A stretch of 64,000 nt of DNA from Caulobacter sp. CCUG 60055. GTDB lineage: Bacteria; Pseudomonadota; Alphaproteobacteria; Caulobacterales; Caulobacteraceae. Shown one piece after another: positions 10,631 through 22,798 of the stretch. Location: positions 62,001 through 126,000 of the forward strand of contig NZ_PUIC01000003.1 in assembly GCF_022750545.1 (NCBI RefSeq), written 5' to 3'. A model generated the notes under the pieces. The model made no database searches, had not been told where the DNA came from, and saw nothing but the letters and a program-made list of their open reading frames with translations. The stretch's first letter is position 1. Each line of letters begins with the position of its first letter. The position numbers and the translations under genes were made by a program.

Positions 10631-11221
10631 TCAGGCGGGAGAGACCACCGTCGCCGCCATGGACGGCCGGGCGGCCGCCGTCTCGCTCCAGGCCGCCAGG
10701 GCCGGGCGGCCGTCGCGCCAGCGGTCGTCCGGGAAACGTAGGTCGAGATAGCCGACGGCGCAGGCGGCCGCGATCTCGCCGATCCCGAATCCGGTCAGGC
10801 CGGCCGCCGCTTCGGCCTCCAGCGCGTCCAGCCCGGCGGTCATGGCCAGGGCCTGGCGGACGATGACGTCGTCGTGGCGGACGTCCTGCCGGATCGTCTC
10901 CATGCGCCGGCGCACCGCCGCGTCGCAGATCCCGTCGGCCAGAGCCTCCAGCCGCAGCGCCCGCCACAGCGCCGCCCCCGGCGCCGGATAGAGCCCGCCG
11001 CCGCCCAGGTGGTCCAGGTACTGGCAAATCACCCGGGAATCGTAGAGCGGCGCGCCGTCCGCCAGCACCAGCGCCGGCACCTTGGCCAGGGGATTGGCGC
11101 CGCGCAGCGCCTCGTCGGTCCAGGGATCGACGAACGCGACCGGCAGCGCGATCCCCAGCTCGTGCGCGCAGACGCGGACCTTGCGGGCGAAGGGCGACAT
11201 GGGGGAGTAGAGAAGCTTCAT
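10631..11221 (-). CDS. Glutathione S-transferase family protein
   Basis: A 196-aa GST. The N-terminal thioredoxin-like domain starts [21 protein letters not shown], with Ser/Cys-site region SPMSPFARK and the cis-Pro GSH-binding segment [20 protein letters not shown]; the C-terminal all-helical domain contains [20 protein letters not shown]. Homology begins at the ATG at 11219-11221 although the frame is open further upstream. It is divergent from rdgB with only 28 bases between the starts. The substrate is unknown; it could act in electrophile detoxification with the gshB product of this window. Confidence 0.9.
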   Translation of the reverse strand: MKLLYSPMSPFARKVRVCAHELGIALPVAFVDPWTDEALRGANPLAKVPALVLADGAPLYDSRVICQYLDHLGGGGLYPAPGAALWRALRLEALADGICDAAVRRRMETIRQDVRHDDVIVRQALAMTAGLDALEAEAAAGLTGFGIGEIAAACAVGYLDLRFPDDRWRDGRPALAAWSETAAARPSMAATVVSPA

Positions 11222-11249
11222 CGGATGCGGCCCTTTGCAAGGTGGCGAT

Positions 11250-11849
11250 ATGGCGCTGAAACTGGAACCGTCGACACGGCTTGTCGTGGCTACCCACAAT
11301 CCCGGCAAGGTCAAGGAGATCGCCGCCCTGCTCGAGGACCGCTTCGACTTGGTCTCGGCCGCCGAGCTGGGCCTGGCCGAGCCGGACGAGACCGAGGCGA
11401 CCTTCACCGGCAACGCCCTGCTGAAGGCCCGCGCCGCGGCCCAGGCCAGCGGCCTGGTCGCCCTGGCCGACGATTCCGGCATGTCCGTCGCCGCCCTCGA
11501 CGGCGCCCCCGGGGTCTATTCGGCCCGCTGGGCGGGGCCGGCCAAGGACTTCGCGGCGGCCATGGCCAAAGTCGAGGAACGCTTGGCCGAGACCGGCCTC
11601 GAGGACCGGGCGGCCTGGTTCACCTGCGCTCTCGCCGTCGCCTGGCCAGACGGACCGGCCGTGGTGGTCGAGGGCCGCGTCGACGGCGTCCTGACCTTCC
11701 CGCCGCGCGGGACCAAGGGCTTCGGCTACGACCCGATCTTCCAGCCCGAGGGCTTCGCCGCCACCTTCGGCGAGATGGAGCCGGCGGCCAAGGACGCCAT
11801 GAGCCACCGCGCCCGCGCCTTCGAACAGCTCAGGGCCGCGCTGTTTTGA
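11250..11849 (+). CDS. rdgB: Non-canonical purine NTP pyrophosphatase (RdgB/HAM1)
   Basis: House-cleaning enzyme that hydrolyses ITP, dITP and XTP to monophosphates so they are not built into nucleic acid. The 199-aa product shows the HAM1 signatures: [15 protein letters not shown] at the N-terminus, [18 protein letters not shown], the catalytic/metal region [34 protein letters not shown] and MSHRARAF. The ATG at 11250 is preferred over a TTG five codons upstream. Its stop overlaps the TTG start of hemW. Confidence 0.96.
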   Translation: MALKLEPSTRLVVATHNPGKVKEIAALLEDRFDLVSAAELGLAEPDETEATFTGNALLKARAAAQASGLVALADDSGMSVAALDGAPGVYSARWAGPAKDFAAAMAKVEERLAETGLEDRAAWFTCALAVAWPDGPAVVVEGRVDGVLTFPPRGTKGFGYDPIFQPEGFAATFGEMEPAAKDAMSHRARAFEQLRAALF

Positions 11850-13048
11850 GCCCGCCCGCGCCCGCGCAGGACGCCGCTTCGCGAGGCGCGCGCCCGACCG
11901 GGGCTCCCCCGCTGGGGGTCTATGTCCACTGGCCCTACTGCGCCCGCATCTGTCCCTATTGCGACTTCAACGTCGTGCGCGACCGGGGCCAGCCTGAACA
12001 GGCGGCGCTGGCCCAGGCCATCGTCCGCGACCTGGAGGCCCAGGCGGCGCTGACGGGGCCGCGGCGGCTGGTCTCGGTGTTCCTGGGCGGCGGCACGCCG
12101 TCGCTGATGGACCCGGCCTGGGCGGCCGAGATCGTCGACGCGGCCAGGCGGCTGTGGCCCGCCGACGGCCCCGTCGAGGTGACGCTGGAGGCCAACCCCA
12201 CCGACGCCGAGGCCGGCCGCTACGCCGCCTTCGCCCAGGCCGGCGTCCAGCGCCTGTCGCTCGGCGTCCAGGCCCTGGACGACGACGCCCTGCGCCTGCT
12301 GGGGCGCAACCACGACGCCGCCGAGGCCCGCCGCGCCGCCGAGGCCGCCGCCAGCGCCTTCCCGCGCCTGTCGATCGACCTGATCTACGCCCGTCCCAGC
12401 CAGACGCCCGCCGCCTGGGCCGCCGAGCTGGCCCAGGCCGTCGCCTGGGGGGCCGAGCACGTCTCGCCCTACCAGCTGACCATCGAGCCGGGCACCGCCT
12501 TCGACCGCCTGGTCGGGCGCGGCCGGCTGGTCCCGCCCGACCAGGACCTCGCCGCCGCCCTCTATGAGACAACCCAGGAGACGCTGGAGGCCGCCGGCTT
12601 CGAGGCCTACGAGGTGTCGAACCACGCCCGCGGCCCGGCCGCCCGCTCGCGGCACAATCTCGTCTACTGGCGCGGCCAGGACTATGTCGGGGCCGGACCT
12701 GGCGCCCATGGCCGCCTGACCCTGGGGGCGCCGGCGGCCGGCGGCCGGGCCGCGACCTACGCCGAGCCCAAGGTGGCCGACTACATCCGCGCGGTGGAGC
12801 GGACCGGCCTCGGCTGGCGCGACCGCGAGGACCTGACCCCGCGCGAGGCGGCGCTGGAGCGCCTGCTGATGGGGCTGCGCACCGTCGAGGGCGTCGGCCT
12901 GGACGAGCTGGCCGCCCTCCCCGTCGACCCGGCCAGGCTGACCGACCTCCAGGCGCTCGGCCTCGTCGCCGTCGCGGACGGCCGCCTGACCGCCACCATG
13001 CCGGGACGCGCCGTCCTCGACCGCCTGACGGCCGAACTGGCGGCCTAG
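11846..13048 (+). CDS. hemW: Radical SAM protein HemW (heme chaperone, formerly HemN-like)
   Basis: A 400-aa radical SAM protein of the HemW class, now regarded as a heme chaperone rather than a true coproporphyrinogen dehydrogenase. The 4Fe-4S motif is C32-x3-C36-x2-C39 in [13 protein letters not shown], without the extra upstream Cys of HemN, which supports HemW. Other signatures are [23 protein letters not shown] and the C-terminal [18 protein letters not shown]. No in-frame ATG or GTG precedes the cluster motif after the rdgB stop, so the TTG at 11846, overlapping the rdgB stop as TTGA, is the probable start. This implies translational coupling. Confidence 0.9.
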   Translation: MSPPAPAQDAASRGARPTGAPPLGVYVHWPYCARICPYCDFNVVRDRGQPEQAALAQAIVRDLEAQAALTGPRRLVSVFLGGGTPSLMDPAWAAEIVDAARRLWPADGPVEVTLEANPTDAEAGRYAAFAQAGVQRLSLGVQALDDDALRLLGRNHDAAEARRAAEAAASAFPRLSIDLIYARPSQTPAAWAAELAQAVAWGAEHVSPYQLTIEPGTAFDRLVGRGRLVPPDQDLAAALYETTQETLEAAGFEAYEVSNHARGPAARSRHNLVYWRGQDYVGAGPGAHGRLTLGAPAAGGRAATYAEPKVADYIRAVERTGLGWRDREDLTPREAALERLLMGLRTVEGVGLDELAALPVDPARLTDLQALGLVAVADGRLTATMPGRAVLDRLTAELAA

Positions 13049-13129
13049 AGCCCGAACGCGGCGCGAACGCGCGGGCGGCTAGCCCCGCGCGCGCCGAACG
13101 GCTAAGCCAGGGGCCCGTTTCGCACCCGC

Positions 13130-14023
13130 GTGAGATCGCCCTTGGCCGTCCATGTCCCGCCGCCGCCCCTGAGCCCCGCGCCGCTGGCGCCGGGGCTCTA
13201 CATCACGGCGACGCCGATCGGCAATCTGCGCGACATCACCCTGCGCGCCCTCGACGTGCTGGCCCAGGCCGACCTTATCCTGGCCGAGGACACCCGCGTC
13301 ACCGGCAAGCTGCTGGCGGCCTACGGCCTGTCGAAGCGGATCGAACGCTATGACGAGCACGCCGCCGAGCGGATGCGGCCCAAGATCCTGGCCGCCCTGG
13401 CCGAGGGCCGCCGAGTGGCCCTGGTCTCCGACGCCGGCACGCCGCTGGTCTCCGATCCCGGCTACCGCCTGGTCGGCGAGGCGATCGCCCAGGGCGCCGC
13501 CGTCCATCCCATCCCCGGGGCGTCGGCGACTCTGGCCGCCCTGACCGTGGCCGGCCTGCCGACCGACCGCTTCCTGTTCGCCGGCTTCCCGCCGCCCAAG
13601 TCGGCCGCCCGCCAGGCCTTCCTGCAGGACCTGGCCGGGGTGCGCGCCACCCTGGTGTTCTTCGAGGGCGGCTCGCGCCTGGCCGCCAGCCTGGCCGACA
13701 TGGCGGCCGTGCTGGGCCCGCGCCCGGCGGCGGTGGCTCGCGAGCTGACCAAACTCTACGAGACCTGCATACGCGGCCCGCTCGACGTGCTGGCGGCCGA
13801 TCCCCGCTTCGAGGCGCCCAAGGGCGAGATCGTGGTGGTGGTCGGGCCGGGCGAGACCGCCCCGGCCAGCGCCGACGACGCCGACCAGGCCCTGCGCGAG
13901 GCGCTGACCCGCCTGGGTCCGGCCGACGCCGCCTCGGAGGTGGCCAAGGCGCTGGGGCTCAACCGGCGCGAACTCTATCGGCGGGCGCTCGATCTCAAGG
14001 GCGTCCACGGGCGGTCCGAATGA
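13130..14023 (+). CDS. rsmI: 16S rRNA (cytidine-1402 2'-O)-methyltransferase RsmI
   Basis: Methylates the ribose of C1402 in the 16S decoding centre. The 297-aa product has the RsmI signatures LYITATPIGNLRDITLRAL, LILAEDTRVTGKLL, ALVSDAGTPLVSDPGYRLV, IPGASATLAALTVAGL, and a C-terminal region with KALGLNRRELYRRAL. The GTG at 13130 is the likely start. The last codon overlaps the yraN start as ATGA, so the two are co-translated; rsmI-yraN is a widely conserved pair. Confidence 0.95.
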   Translation: MRSPLAVHVPPPPLSPAPLAPGLYITATPIGNLRDITLRALDVLAQADLILAEDTRVTGKLLAAYGLSKRIERYDEHAAERMRPKILAALAEGRRVALVSDAGTPLVSDPGYRLVGEAIAQGAAVHPIPGASATLAALTVAGLPTDRFLFAGFPPPKSAARQAFLQDLAGVRATLVFFEGGSRLAASLADMAAVLGPRPAAVARELTKLYETCIRGPLDVLAADPRFEAPKGEIVVVVGPGETAPASADDADQALREALTRLGPADAASEVAKALGLNRRELYRRALDLKGVHGRSE

Positions 14024-14451
14024 GCGGCCGCGGAACCTCGGTCGACCGACCCGCCCGGGACCGCCGCGCCCAGGATCGCCGCGAACGCGGAGCCGAGGCG
14101 CGCCGGTCCGGACGGCGCGGCGAGGCCTGGGCGGCGGCGTGGCTGATGCTGAAGGGCTATCGCATCCTGGGCTTTCGCCTGAAGACGCCCCAGGGCGAGA
14201 TCGACCTGCTGGCCCGGCGGGGCGACGTGGTCGCCGTCGTCGAGGTCAAGCGCCGCGCCACCCTGGAGCAGGCCCTGACGGCGGTGTCGCCCGACCAGCG
14301 CGAGCGCCTGCGCCGGGCCGGCCGCAACCTCTGCGCCCGGCGCGCCGACCTGCGCGACGCCGTCGTGCGCCTCGACCTGATGGCCCTGGCCCCGGGCCGC
14401 TGGCCCCGCCACGTCGCCGACGCTTGGCGGCAGGACGCCGGCCGGCCATGA
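14020..14451 (+). CDS. yraN: YraN family protein (UPF0102), endonuclease-like
   Basis: A 143-aa protein of the UPF0102 family. It has a predicted PD-(D/E)xK nuclease-like fold, and the conserved core is GEAWAAAWLMLKGYRILGFR followed by GEIDLLARRGDVVAVVEVKRR, where the E-x-D and V-x-V-K pattern matches the nuclease-like active site. An N-terminal basic stretch of about 35 residues precedes the domain. Overlaps rsmI upstream and the SirB1-like gene downstream by four bases each (ATGA), so all three are probably one operon. Biological role unsettled. Confidence 0.9.
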   Translation: MSGRGTSVDRPARDRRAQDRRERGAEARRSGRRGEAWAAAWLMLKGYRILGFRLKTPQGEIDLLARRGDVVAVVEVKRRATLEQALTAVSPDQRERLRRAGRNLCARRADLRDAVVRLDLMALAPGRWPRHVADAWRQDAGRP

Positions 14452-15263
14452 CCCGCGACGAGGCCGAGACCGTCCTGGCCGAGGCCGGTCGATGCGCCGA
14501 CGGCGCCTTCCCGCTGTTCGAGGCGGCGCTGGCCTGCGCCGTTCACGACGACCCGGCCCGCGACCCGGAGCCGGCCCGCGCCCTGGCCCGCGAGGCTGCG
14601 GCCCGCCTGACCGAGCGCCTGGCCCGCGAGACGCCGGAGGAAGCGCTGGCCGAAGCCCTGGCCGGCGACCTGCGCCTGGCCGGCGACCTGATCACCTACG
14701 ACCATCCGGCCAACGCCGACCTGATCGCCGTGGCCCAGCGGCGCAAGGGCCTGCCCGTGGCGCTGGGCGTGTTCTACATCGAGGCGGCGCGGCGGTGCGG
14801 CCTGGACGTGAGGGGCGTCGACTTCCCCGGCCACTTCCTGCTGAGGATCGAGACCGTCGAGGGGCCGATGGCGCTCGACCCGTTCAGCGAGGGCCGGGTG
14901 GTGCTGCCGTCCGAACTGACCCGGCGGGCCCTGCGCACGGGACTCACCCCCGACGTCGCCGCCGACCTCGACGCCCTGATGCGGCCGGTCAGCGACCGGG
15001 CCGTCGCCATCCGCCTGCAGAACAACGTCTTCGCCCGCGCGGCGGCGGCCCACGACTATGCCCGCGCCGAGCGATCGGCCCTCAGGCGGGCCCTGCTCGA
15101 CCCCGCCGACCACCGGCCGTGGATCGACGTCGCCGCGGCCCGCGAGGGACAGGGCGCGCTGGCGGGGGCCTTGCAAGCGCTGTCCCGCGCACAGATGTTG
15201 GACGGCGGCGCCTCCATCGCCGCCCGCGTCGCGCGCGAACGCGTGCGGCTGAGGCTGAACTGA
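14448..15263 (+). CDS. SirB1-like transglutaminase-fold/TPR protein
   Basis: A 271-aa protein of the SirB1 family: a transglutaminase-like N-terminal domain followed by helical repeats. The conserved parts are LIAVAQRRKGLPVALGVFYIEAARRCGLDVRGVDFPGHFLLR, where the catalytic Cys of true transglutaminases is absent, and QNNVFARAAAAHDYARAERSALRRALLDPAD, a TPR-like stretch. Homology starts at the ATG overlapping the yraN stop. Members are often annotated as tetratricopeptide repeat proteins, and their function is not settled. Last gene of the rsmI-yraN operon; gshB follows 21 bases on. Confidence 0.8.
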   Translation: MTRDEAETVLAEAGRCADGAFPLFEAALACAVHDDPARDPEPARALAREAAARLTERLARETPEEALAEALAGDLRLAGDLITYDHPANADLIAVAQRRKGLPVALGVFYIEAARRCGLDVRGVDFPGHFLLRIETVEGPMALDPFSEGRVVLPSELTRRALRTGLTPDVAADLDALMRPVSDRAVAIRLQNNVFARAAAAHDYARAERSALRRALLDPADHRPWIDVAAAREGQGALAGALQALSRAQMLDGGASIAARVARERVRLRLN

Positions 15264-15284
15264 TCTTTATGCGGAGCTTTTAGC

Positions 15285-16232
<948 letters not shown>

Positions 16233-16296
16233 CTGTCAGCGTGCGGCGACCTGATCCGCGACTTTTACGACAATCCTCGTCATAGTTTCTGTAAAA

Positions 16297-16311
16297 GTTC
16301 CATTTTTGTTC
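16297..16311 (+). promoter_or_regulatory. Probable LexA (SOS) box upstream of comM
   Basis: GTTCCATTTTTGTTC is a perfect match to GTTC-N7-GTTC, the LexA-binding consensus of alphaproteobacteria, with the T-rich spacer usual in known boxes. It lies 55 bases before the comM start in the only AT-rich patch of this intergenic region. By chance about one or two such matches are expected in a window this size on both strands, so position and context matter more than the match alone. Confidence 0.65.
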
Positions 16312-16340
16312 TTGATCCTCCCCTCGGCCCGTGCTGAGCT

Positions 16341-16349
16341 TGTGGATAA
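16341..16349 (-). promoter_or_regulatory. DnaA box upstream of comM
   Basis: The minus strand reads TTATCCACA, a perfect match to the strongest DnaA-box consensus, 17 bases upstream of the comM ATG and 29 bases downstream of the LexA box. It sits in the 134-base gshB-comM gap, not in an origin-like cluster; I see no second consensus box nearby. It could let DnaA influence comM expression or be a lone titration site. Confidence 0.5.
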
Positions 16350-16366
16350 GTCGGGGGACGGAACAG

Positions 16367-17917
16367 ATGGTCGCGCGGGTCGTCACGCTGGCGTTCGAGG
16401 GCGTCGAGGCCCGCAGGGTCGACGTCGAGGTCCAGCTGACCGGCGGCGAAGTCGCCTTCGTGATCGTTGGCCTGGCCGCCAAGTCGGTGGCCGAGAGCCG
16501 CGAGCGGGTGCGGGCGGCCTTCGCCGGCCTGGGCCTCGCCCTGCCGGCGCGGCGCATCGTGGTCAACCTCGCCCCCGCCGACCTGCCCAAGGAAGGCAAC
16601 CATTACGACCTGCCCATCGCGCTCGGGGTGATGGCGGCGATGGGCGTGATCGCCCCGGACGCCCTGCACGGATGGGCCGCCATCGGCGAACTGGGTCTCG
16701 ACGGCCAGATCGCGCCCGTGGCCGGGGCCCTGCCGGCGGCGGTGGCCGCCGACGGCCTCGGGCTCGGCCTGATCTGCCCCGAGGCCTGCGGGCCCGAGGC
16801 GGCGTGGGCCGGCGGCTGCGCCGTGCTGGCCCCCCGCTCGCTGATCTCGCTGGTCAACCACTTCAAGGGCGCCCAGGTGATGGGCCCGCCGGCGCCCGGG
16901 CCGATGGTCGACGGCGAGCGCGCGCCGGACCTGCGCGACGTCAGGGGCCAGGAAGGCGCCAAGCGCGCCCTGCAGATCGCCGCCGCCGGCGGCCATAACC
17001 TGCTGTTCGTCGGCCCGCCCGGATCGGGCAAGTCGATGATGGCCCAGCGCCTGCCCGGCCTGCTGCCGCCGCTGTCCCCGCGCGAGCTGCTGGAGACCTC
17101 GATGGTCCACTCGGTCGCCGGCCTGATCGCCAGGGGGACGCTCACCCGGGCCCGGCCCTTCCGCGCGCCCCACCATTCCGCCTCGATGGCCGCCCTGACG
17201 GGCGGCGGTGTGCGGGCCAAGCCGGGGGAGGTGTCGCTGGCGCACAACGGCGTGCTGTTCCTCGACGAGCTGCCGGAGTTCAGCGCCCAGGCCCTGGACA
17301 GCCTGCGCCAGCCCCTGGAGATCGGCGAGGTGATGGTGGCGCGGGCCAACGCCCACGTGCGCTATCCCGCCAGGGTCCAGCTGGTCGCGGCGATGAATCC
17401 CTGCCGTTGCGGACATGGCGGCCCCGGCCGGGGCGCGTGCGGCCGCGCGCCCCGCTGCCGGCAGACCTACCAGGCCCGGGTCTCGGGGCCGCTGCTCGAC
17501 CGCATCGACCTGCAGGTGGACACCCCGGCGGTGACCGCAGCCGACCTGGCCGCCGCGCCGCCCGCCGAAGGCACGGCCGAGGCCGCCGCCCGCGTCCGCG
17601 CCGCCCGCCAGGCCCAGCACGACCGCGCCGAGGCGGCCGGCGACGGCGCGCCGGCCCTCAACGCCAGGGCCGAGGGGGAGTTCCTCGAACGGGCGGCCGG
17701 CCTGGACGGACCGGGCCGCGCCCTGCTGACCCGCGCCGCCGAGGCGGGCGGCCTGACCGCGCGCGGCTGGACGCGCACCCTGAGGCTGGCCCGCACCATC
17801 GCCGATCTCGACGGGGCGGCGGCGGTGCGCCGCGTCCACGTGGCCGAGGCGCTGATCTACCGGCGGCTGGGCGAAACAGGCGCGGCGCCGGCCGAAGCCG
17901 GGATGGGCGCGGCCTGA
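16367..17917 (+). CDS. comM: ComM-type Mg-chelatase-like AAA+ ATPase (YifB family)
   Basis: A 516-aa AAA+ protein of the YifB/ComM family. ComM is a hexameric helicase that extends branch migration of homologous recombination during natural transformation. Domains: N-terminal Lon-protease-like fold (about residues 20-170, GEVAFVIVGLAAKSVAESRERV), Walker A in GPPGSGKSMMAQRLPGL, Walker B and its surroundings in GVLFLDELPEFSAQALDSLRQPLE, a Cys cluster CRCGHGG...CGRAPRC, and a C-terminal Mg_chelatase_C region. The ATG at 16367 has GGGGGA about 8 bases upstream; a longer frame upstream lacks homology. LexA and DnaA boxes precede it. Confidence 0.93.
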   Translation: MVARVVTLAFEGVEARRVDVEVQLTGGEVAFVIVGLAAKSVAESRERVRAAFAGLGLALPARRIVVNLAPADLPKEGNHYDLPIALGVMAAMGVIAPDALHGWAAIGELGLDGQIAPVAGALPAAVAADGLGLGLICPEACGPEAAWAGGCAVLAPRSLISLVNHFKGAQVMGPPAPGPMVDGERAPDLRDVRGQEGAKRALQIAAAGGHNLLFVGPPGSGKSMMAQRLPGLLPPLSPRELLETSMVHSVAGLIARGTLTRARPFRAPHHSASMAALTGGGVRAKPGEVSLAHNGVLFLDELPEFSAQALDSLRQPLEIGEVMVARANAHVRYPARVQLVAAMNPCRCGHGGPGRGACGRAPRCRQTYQARVSGPLLDRIDLQVDTPAVTAADLAAAPPAEGTAEAAARVRAARQAQHDRAEAAGDGAPALNARAEGEFLERAAGLDGPGRALLTRAAEAGGLTARGWTRTLRLARTIADLDGAAAVRRVHVAEALIYRRLGETGAAPAEAGMGAA

Positions 17918-18011
17918 CCCGCCGGACGGCCGCCGCATGGCCGGCCCCGCGGACGTCTTCCCGACGCGCGTTCCGACCGCTAAGGTTGAGCAAGGACGAT
18001 GGAGCTTATCG

Positions 18012-19448
18012 ATGATCACGCGTAGACCGGTGACGACCACGCTCGCGGCGCTGGGTCTGGCGACGGCCGCGCGGGCCGCAGCGGCCCAGGCGCCGGGGGT
18101 GGTCGGGTCCTGGACCGGCGTCCTGTCCGCCGGCCCGGCCAAGCTGCGGCTTCGCCTCGTCCTCGGCGCCGACGGAACCGCGACGCTCTACAGCCTCGAC
18201 CAGGGCGGGGCGGCCATGGCCGGCAAGGCGAATGCGCTGGCCCCCGAGAAGATCGAGGTGGAGATCGCCGCCGTCGGGGGCCGGTTCGCCGGCAAGCTGG
18301 TCTCGGCCGATCGCATCGATGGGACGTGGAGCCAGGGCGGAGCGGGCCTTCCGCTCACGCTTAAGCGAGGCGACGCCGGGCTGCCGAAAGGCGAGCCGCT
18401 CCCGGCCGCCCTGCCCGCCCCGGCTCCGCTCACCCCCGAACTGCTGGAATCGCTGCGTCGCGCGTCGGGATCGCCCGCCCTCGGCGCGGCGGCCCAGCGC
18501 CGGGGCGGCCAGACCCTGGCCTGGGCCGCCGGCCTGCGCCGCCTGGGCGGCGCCGACCCCGTCGGGCCGGCGGACAAGTGGCACCTGGGCTCGATCACCA
18601 AGTCGATGACCGCGACCCTGGTCGGCCGGCTGGTCGAGGCCGGACAGCTCAAGTGGGACGACACCGTCGGCGCCTTGCTGGGCGACAAGGCGCCCGACAT
18701 GCGGCCGGAATACCGCGCGGCGACCTTGCGGCACCTGGCCAGCCACCGCTCGGGCCTGCCGGGCGACCTCCCCGACGGCCAGCTCGCCCGCTTCCCGCGC
18801 GAAAGCGCCGACCCGCGGGAGGACCGGCTGGCCTATGCGCGCATGGCCCTAGCCCTGCCGCCCAAGGGCCCGGCCGGAACCACCTATGAATACGCCAACA
18901 ACGGCTATGTCGTGCTGGGCGCCATCATCGAGCGGCGGCTGGACAAGACCTGGGAGGCGGCGATCCGCGAGCGGCTGTTCGAACCGCTGAAGCTGGGCTC
19001 GGCCGGGTTCGGCGCCCCGGACCGCGAGGGGCCGGGCCAGCCTTCCGGCCACACGGCGGCGGCCGACGGCGTGTTGCGCGCCTTCCCGGCTTCCGGTCCG
19101 TCGGACAACCCGGCCGTCCTCGGCCCGGCGGGGCGGGTCCACATGACCCTGCAGGACCTCGTTCTCTATCTGGCGGCCCATCGCGACCAATCCCCGCTGC
19201 TGACCCCCGACACCTGGCGGACCCTGCATACCCCGCCCTTCGGCGGCGACTACGCCATGGGCTGGATGGTGCAGCCGAACGGCGTGCTCTGGCACAACGG
19301 ATCGAACACCCTCTGGTACGCCATGGCCGCCTTCCATCCCGGCCAGGGCGTCGCTTCCGCGGCGGCGGCCAATGACGGACGGATGGCGAGCGTCGCGCCG
19401 GCCGTCGAACTGGCCGTTCACGACGCGATCTTGTCGGCCAAGGCCTGA
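18012..19448 (+). CDS. Class C beta-lactamase-like serine hydrolase, exported
   Basis: A 478-aa penicillin-binding-protein-like serine hydrolase. The N-terminus MITRRPVTTTLAALGLATAARAAAAQAP looks like a signal peptide with a possible twin-arginine flavour. Residues about 30-125 form a separate beta-rich domain (VVGSWTGVLSAGPAKLRLRLV). The catalytic domain has S194-I-T-K197 (GSITKSM), the Y294-A-N triad (YEYANNGYVVLG) and H428-N-G (LWHNGSNTLW). It may be an esterase or D-aminopeptidase rather than a drug-hydrolysing enzyme; no substrate can be named. Monocistronic, between comM and the histidine kinase. Confidence 0.88.
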   Translation: MITRRPVTTTLAALGLATAARAAAAQAPGVVGSWTGVLSAGPAKLRLRLVLGADGTATLYSLDQGGAAMAGKANALAPEKIEVEIAAVGGRFAGKLVSADRIDGTWSQGGAGLPLTLKRGDAGLPKGEPLPAALPAPAPLTPELLESLRRASGSPALGAAAQRRGGQTLAWAAGLRRLGGADPVGPADKWHLGSITKSMTATLVGRLVEAGQLKWDDTVGALLGDKAPDMRPEYRAATLRHLASHRSGLPGDLPDGQLARFPRESADPREDRLAYARMALALPPKGPAGTTYEYANNGYVVLGAIIERRLDKTWEAAIRERLFEPLKLGSAGFGAPDREGPGQPSGHTAAADGVLRAFPASGPSDNPAVLGPAGRVHMTLQDLVLYLAAHRDQSPLLTPDTWRTLHTPPFGGDYAMGWMVQPNGVLWHNGSNTLWYAMAAFHPGQGVASAAAANDGRMASVAPAVELAVHDAILSAKA

Positions 19449-19612
19449 ACGGAGGGCGGCGGCCGACGACGCATGGTCCGCGCCATCAAGGGCCGCCCCG
19501 ACGTCTGGACGAAACGGGCGCGACGACGTCACCCGATGTTGGGATGAGCGCGGCTTGACCTGCCGTTAAATCCGGCCGGCTAGGATCGACCTGTCCAATA
19601 CTCTGGAACCGC

Positions 19613-21337
<1,725 letters not shown>

Positions 21338-21436
21338 GGCGGCGCGTTCGCCGCGGCCCGGACGACTGGACGCCGGGCCTGCGGCGGGCCAAGCTCCGCG
21401 CCTGATTTGGGGGCTGCGCGAGCGCGCGGAGACGTG

Positions 21437-22798
21437 ATGGCCAAGGATACGACCGGAACCGGCGGAACGCCCAGGCGTCGCGGCGCCATGGAGGTGGTCC
21501 GTTCGCTGCGCCGGCCGAAGGTGGCGGTGATGCTGGCCCTGGGCTTCGCCTCCGGCCTGCCGTTCATGCTGACCGGCGCGACCCTGGGCTACTGGCTGCG
21601 CGACGAAGGCGCCTCGCTGAAGGCCATCGGCTTCATCTCCTGGGTCAGCCTGGCCTATTCCTTCAAGTTCCTGTGGTCGCCGGTGGTGGACCGGGTCAAC
21701 CTGCCGCTGCTCGGCCGCCTCGGCCGGCGCCGGGGCTGGCTGCTGCTGACCCAGATCGCGCTGGCGGCGGGGCTGGTCGGCATGGCCCTGATCGGCCCCA
21801 AGGGCGGGCTGGCCGCGCTCGGCGTCGGCGCCCTGATCGTCGCCTTCGCCTCGGCGACCCAGGACATCGCCGTCGACGCCCTGCGCATCGAATCCGCGGC
21901 CGACGACGAGCAGCTCGGCCTGTTCACCAGCGCGTTCCAGCTGGGCTACCGCATCGCCGTCCTGTGCAGCGACGCCCTGATCCTGTTCGCCGCCCAGCAT
22001 CTGGGCTGGCCGGTCTCCTACGGTCTGATGGCCCTGCTGATGGCCGTCGGCGTGGCCGCCGTCCTGCGCATCCCCGAGCCGGCCAAGGCCGACCGGGCGA
22101 TGGCCGCCAAGGCCCCGCTGTGGGACCCGCGCGGCCTGTTCGACGCCGTGGCCGGGCCGTTCATCGCCTTCTTCCGCTCGTTCGGCTGGATGGCCCTGGT
22201 CGTGCTGCTGATGATCGCGCTCTACCGGCTGCCCGAATTCATCATGGGCCCGATGGCCACGCCGTTCTATCACGACCTGGGCTTCACCAAGGACACGGTC
22301 GGGGCGGTGCGGCTGTCGGCCGGGCTGGCCGGCACCCTGGCGGGCATCGCCGGCGGCGGCCTGCTGGTGGCTGCGGCCGGGCGCATGCGGGGCCTGGTGA
22401 TCGGCGGCCTGCTGCAGGGGGCGGCCATCGCCTCGTTCGGCCTGATGGCGGTATGGGGCCCGGACCTGCGCCTGTTCGGCGCGGTGATGTTCATCGACAA
22501 CTTCGGGGTCGGCTGCGCCGGCGTCGCCCTGGTCACCTATCTGTCGAGCCTGACCAGCCTGGGCTACACCGCCACCCAGTACGCCCTGCTCAGCTCGATC
22601 TACACCTGGGTCGGCAAGCCGTTGAAGGGGTTCTCCGGCGTGGCGGTCGAGGCCTTGCAGAAGACCCATGGCGAGATGGGCGGCTATGCGCTGTTCTTCG
22701 TCGGCGCCGGGCTGATCGGCCTGCCGGCGGTCTTGCTATGCGTGCTGCTGGCCGCCCGCGAGCCCAGGCCGGCTCAGGTCGCGCGCACGCTCCACTGA
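21437..22798 (+). CDS. ampG: AmpG-like muropeptide permease (MFS)
   Basis: A 453-aa major-facilitator permease of the AmpG family, which imports anhydro-muropeptides from the periplasm for cell-wall recycling. It has about 12-14 hydrophobic segments; the family opening is KVAVMLALGFASGLPFMLTGATLGYWL and the motif ASATQDIAVDALRIES is diagnostic of AmpG-like carriers. The ATG at 21437 follows GGAG by 6 bases. Its last 25 bases overlap the tail of the convergent YegD-like gene. In species with inducible beta-lactamase AmpG matters for resistance; here that is only a possibility. Confidence 0.87.
   Translation: MAKDTTGTGGTPRRRGAMEVVRSLRRPKVAVMLALGFASGLPFMLTGATLGYWLRDEGASLKAIGFISWVSLAYSFKFLWSPVVDRVNLPLLGRLGRRRGWLLLTQIALAAGLVGMALIGPKGGLAALGVGALIVAFASATQDIAVDALRIESAADDEQLGLFTSAFQLGYRIAVLCSDALILFAAQHLGWPVSYGLMALLMAVGVAAVLRIPEPAKADRAMAAKAPLWDPRGLFDAVAGPFIAFFRSFGWMALVVLLMIALYRLPEFIMGPMATPFYHDLGFTKDTVGAVRLSAGLAGTLAGIAGGGLLVAAAGRMRGLVIGGLLQGAAIASFGLMAVWGPDLRLFGAVMFIDNFGVGCAGVALVTYLSSLTSLGYTATQYALLSSIYTWVGKPLKGFSGVAVEALQKTHGEMGGYALFFVGAGLIGLPAVLLCVLLAAREPRPAQVARTLH

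Noticed and set aside
13054-13068. GAAC-N7-GAAC (LexA-type match) between hemW and rsmI
   Set aside because: The match is perfect but lies in GC-rich sequence with a GC spacer, and one or two chance matches are expected in 64 kb. It is kept out of the feature list.
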